In this document: piece after piece, positions 63,101-64,000 of the stretch
Position numbering within the stretch: the first letter of the stretch is position 1
Layout of the letters: the number at the start of each line of letters is the position of its first letter
Origin: Prinsepia uniflora
Taxonomy: Eukaryota > Streptophyta > Magnoliopsida > Rosales > Rosaceae
DNA: 64,000 nucleotides
Direction of reading: 5' to 3'
Assembly: GCA_032719365.1 (NCBI GenBank)
Contig: CM064861.1
Coordinates: forward strand, 93,818,721-93,882,720
Position numbers and translations under genes: made by a program
Notes under the pieces: generated by a model
Told to the model about the DNA's origin: nothing
The model's input: the letters and a program-made list of their open reading frames with translations, nothing else
Databases searched by the model: none

Positions 63101-64000
63101 TTAGCACTGTGGCCTTGGGTGCCACACCATTGGCAAAATCCACGATAGCCACTGCCTGGGGTGCTGTTGGACCTGCGCTGGTGGTTGTGGGGCGGTCCAA
63201 GGCGCTGGGAAGAAGAACCACGGCTGGGAGAAGACTGGTGGGAGGGTCTGGTGTCTGGTGTCTGAAGTAACACGGTTGTGGTAGTTATAGGAGGAGCCAC
63301 GGGCTGATTGGGTAGCATTGGCAGTAATGGTGGTGAGAGATGATTTAGGGGCAGCTCTGTTAGCTGCGGTTTCATGCTGAACCAGCATGTCATGTAGGTT
63401 TTCAAAAGGGACGGGAGCATCCCTGGATCTGACAGCAGCAGCGAGATCTTTGAATTCTGGACCAACACCATTGAGAACATGAAGGAGGAGATCATCATCA
63501 GACAAAGGCGTGTCAATTGCTGCAAGTTCATCAGCAATGGTACGAACCTCCTGAAGGTAATCAGAAACAGGCCGGGAGTCCTGGCGAAGGAGAGTTAAGC
63601 GTTCCTTAAGTCCCAGTACACGAGCCCGGGCTGTGCTCGCGTAGAGACGAGTGAGGCGGGTCCAGGCGGCTGCTGAGGTGGGTGCAGCGGCGATGAGGGT
63701 GATGACCTGGGGGGATACGGATGCCAAAATGGCATGAAGAAGGAGCTGGTCCTGACGGATCCAGAGGGCACGAAGTGCAGTTTCTGTGACCGGTGGGCAG
63801 GGATGGCTGCCATCCACATAGCCCATGAGGTCATACCCACGGAGGAGGGCATTGAACTGGGCACGCCATGGAAAGAAGGTGGTGGAGGTCAGTTTGACAG
63901 GTAGCTGAGCAGCTGTGTTGATGCTGATGAGGGAGGGAAGGGTGGGGTGGTTGATGTCAGTTGGTGATGGTGGGATGTTGGCGGCTACAGGATTAGGGTT
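45139..64000 (+). CDS. VIR: Protein VIRILIZER homolog, m6A methyltransferase subunit (partial, 5' part)
   Basis: Scaffold of the nuclear complex that writes N6-methyladenosine on mRNA with MTA, MTB and FIP37. Exons: 45139-45213, 45385-45473, 49392-49515, 49765-50388, 50545-50913, 51008-51112, 51232-51414, 51767-51908, 51989-52167, 52255-52340, 52425-52473, 53322-53388, 53478-53956, 54055-54154, 55193-55326, 56330-56397, 56482-56698, 57264-57479, 57632-57787, 57880-57933, 58033-58247, 58313-58423, 59047-59360. They encode about 1385 residues; plant homologs have roughly 2100-2200. It starts MGRPEPCVLFAQTFVHP and contains VVTNHLVVRGSYRSLSL and LPVGKELLACLTAF, as I remember for plant VIRILIZER. 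Introns 2 and 23 hold copia elements. Intron 19 starts with GC (AAG|GCAAGT). The 58247/58313 junction does not keep frame with canonical sites. The rest lies beyond the window. Confidence 0.92.
45570..45662. repeat. 31-bp tandem repeat, three copies, in VIRILIZER intron 2
   Basis: Three adjacent copies of a 31-bp unit beginning ATCAATTTGCTGGGC and ending GATTCAGCACTT, with few differences. It lies upstream of the copia insertion in the same intron. Confidence 0.85.
46735..47816 (+). pseudogene. gag remnant of the sense copia element
   Basis: The frame opens MAVPPIPPVFTNPPP at 46735. It shares FFPWRAQFNALL and RLYASKARARV with the antisense element but passes through several frames. A CCHC-type knuckle WCGTQGHNAKRC is at about 47605-47640. 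Multiple frame breaks make it non-functional. Confidence 0.8.
47980..49092 (+). pseudogene. pol remnant of the sense copia element, RT deleted
   Basis: Pre-integrase and integrase segments lie in shifting frames to about 48838 (GPAPYNS, the C-terminal integrase FGCLCFPWL-like part). The sequence then jumps to an RNase H tail: FVRDQVTRGLLHV, DDQLADALTKPLPRQRF, stop after EIEDQSP at 49092. Compared with the antisense copy, the whole RT and most of RNase H are missing at one junction near 48840. Confidence 0.85.
55395..56160. repeat. Degenerate local duplications in VIRILIZER intron 15
   Basis: Blocks at about 55395-55500 and 55595-55700 share CTTGATG, AAAATCCAT, GAAGTGT, CAATCTC, GGACATAG and AATAGTTGTGT in order. 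A second pair at about 56030-56060 and 56085-56125 repeats CAAATTGTTAGATGGAACTAT. These look like old tandem duplications without coding content. Confidence 0.65.
59614..62907 (-). CDS. pol of the antisense copia element: integrase, RT, RNase H
   Basis: An open frame of over 1070 codons. The region after MTRNLLSISQF (62826) is the pre-integrase domain with a zinc-binding H...H...CPSC pattern. The integrase core has FSDVWGP, YTDGGGEF and AERRHRHVVE. A Pro-rich linker of about 150 residues follows. RT has KARLVAKGF, QLDVNNAFLQG and YVDDL. RNase H has YSDADWAGD and STEAEYRA, and the end is EIEDQSP-stop. All catalytic residues I can check are present. It would be read in one frame with the gag end but for a TAA at 62908-62910. 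Confidence 0.92.
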   Translation of the reverse strand: MTHTGNTSLSSSSSHSFHLSNVLCVPHMTRNLLSISQFNKTNHTSIEFFSDCFHVKDLSTGAILLQGRSRDGVYEWSPSSHQQPQALVGVVVSPQLCHRRLGHPSPKILQSVLKFCSLNVPPKTINSVCPSCLCNKSHKLPFGVSSLTSTRPLQLLFSDVWGPAPYPSPDGFSYYVIFVDHYTKYTWLYPLKRKSDVFATFVDFKHLVENYFTTSIASLYTDGGGEFVKLKSFLTTHGIHHLLTPPHTPQHNGIAERRHRHVVETGLTLLHQANLPLTYWPYAFKAAVYVINRLPTPLLQNTTPFTALFNQSPNYTKLRPFGCLCFPWLRPYNSNKMQPRSTPCIFLGYSLNQSAYLCFEPSSHKLFVSRHVQFDENTFPSLATSSHLPHVTSANFDAWLSTLPPVSYLPSCDTTAPASSPAAPTSSPATPTVPLDPSDTALPPGLEATAPPAAVLSLPPIIPDPGSPPVCPPAPAAPPPPPLRTYSRRQPPPPPFSAPLTTSPALSPTNDPSPPSPSPPQPPTRTHPMLTRTQTGTVRPVPSYALATTTQSLSPIVEPTCVSQAVKDPHWRQAMSAEMNALIRNGTWELVPPHPAQNIVGNKWVFRIRRTPTGAVDRYKARLVAKGFHQRPGVDYSATFSPVVKPTTIRTVLHLAVTQAWSIRQLDVNNAFLQGTLHEDVHMAQPTGFVDSQHPSYVCKLRKAIYGLKQAPRAWYQELQSFLVSHGFHPAPSDASLFILRQGSTVLYFLVYVDDLIVTGNSPALISKFSHSLAARFSVKDMGAIHYFLGVEVLPTTTGLFLSQHKYIQDLLTMARMDGAKPVSTPLAVSPTLMLQDGSPPTDATPFRKLVGSLQYLSLTRPDVSFAVKKLSQFMHAPTEQHWQALKRVLRYLKGTFFYGLHLHRASTNQLHAVSHSYHTLHAYSDADWAGDPEDRKSTTAYLVYLGGNLISWSSRKQRAVSRSSTEAEYRAAASTTAELMWVQALLRDLGISTAGKPNISCDNIGTTFYCSNPTLHIRMKHVEIDYHFVRSQVSRGLLNVSHISTDDQLADALTKALPRPRFQLLRSKIGITDGTTVLRGRDKDPSRSQEIEDQSP
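62908..64000 (-). pseudogene. gag-protease part of the antisense copia element, frame-broken, partial
   Basis: Enters from the right edge with FFPWRAQFNALLRGYDLMGY, then the gag domain (RLYASTARARVLGLKERL). A CCHC knuckle WCGTQGHSAKRC is at about 63090-63130, and the protease motif LDSGASHHV is at about 62990-63020, stopping at TAA 62908-62910. The frame changes at about 63240-63265, where GTGTCTG is repeated in tandem. The stop and frame break are the only lesions seen. Confidence 0.85.

Larger units (their letters stand above)
59440..64000 (-). mobile_element. Near-intact Ty1/copia element, antisense, in VIRILIZER intron 23 (runs off edge)
   Basis: On the minus strand, gag enters from beyond 64000 and pol ends at 59614. 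A short 3' LTR-like segment with repeated TTCCTTCCTAG motifs follows (about 59600 down to about 59440). The 5' LTR and the right target duplication lie outside the window. The order gag, protease, integrase, RT, RNase H marks Ty1/copia. It is inserted opposite to the host gene. Confidence 0.9.

Overview
This is nuclear DNA from a flowering plant, most likely a eudicot; I cannot name the species. Two intron-rich housekeeping genes of recognisable plant families sit in a landscape made mostly of transposons. One is a DExH-box RNA helicase of the Arabidopsis DExH1 type (10948-16945, + strand, 16 exons, complete). The other is VIRILIZER, a scaffold subunit of the m6A mRNA methyltransferase (from 45139, + strand, 23 exons visible, runs off the right edge). 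No rRNA, tRNA, CRISPR or bacterial-type operon was seen.

Layout. 1-10570 is a pile of long terminal repeats (LTRs) of one Ty3/gypsy chromovirus (Tekay/Del-like) family, with a fragment of a different LTR at 1400-2005. One solo LTR (2990-5910, target duplication AAAGT) lies inside an older, minus-strand relative whose LTR, primer site and first gag codons survive at 5911-9306. The helicase follows, with a truncated LTR just upstream. 17554-29373 is a Mutator-like element (MULE) with about 140-bp terminal inverted repeats and a 9-bp target duplication. It carries a broken transposase on the minus strand and an intact 95-codon GRF zinc-finger gene on the plus strand, pointing at each other. Two solo LTRs (19089-22006, ATTGT; 24298-27168, TTAGC) have landed inside it. 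29493-39270 is a full-length Tekay-like gypsy element with near-identical LTRs, TTTTA duplication, tRNA-Met-type primer site, gag, protease, RT/RNase H, integrase and a chromodomain-like tail, but with at least two stop codons and two frame breaks. Another minus-strand LTR lies at 39614-41815, followed by AT-rich sequence up to VIRILIZER.

VIRILIZER holds two related Ty1/copia elements in introns. The first (46448-49219, sense) has lost its reverse transcriptase. The second (about 59440 to beyond 64000, antisense) is almost intact, with one in-frame stop and one frame break.

The most unusual signal is inside the chromovirus LTRs. Seven element copies (eight LTRs) keep an inverted repeat of 10-11 bp (GTGAGTGGGCC / GGCCCACTCAC) 0.6-1.3 kb apart, with matched changes in both arms. 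A second nested pair (GGAGGG-type / CCCTCC-type) lies at a conserved CTCCAG splice-acceptor-like site. Between the arms is a repeat array that differs completely from copy to copy, and after the acceptor a short acidic reading frame recurs. Together these look like a structured intron, or a similar RNA/DNA element, embedded in the LTR. All splice sites and boundaries were read by eye and need transcript or alignment support.
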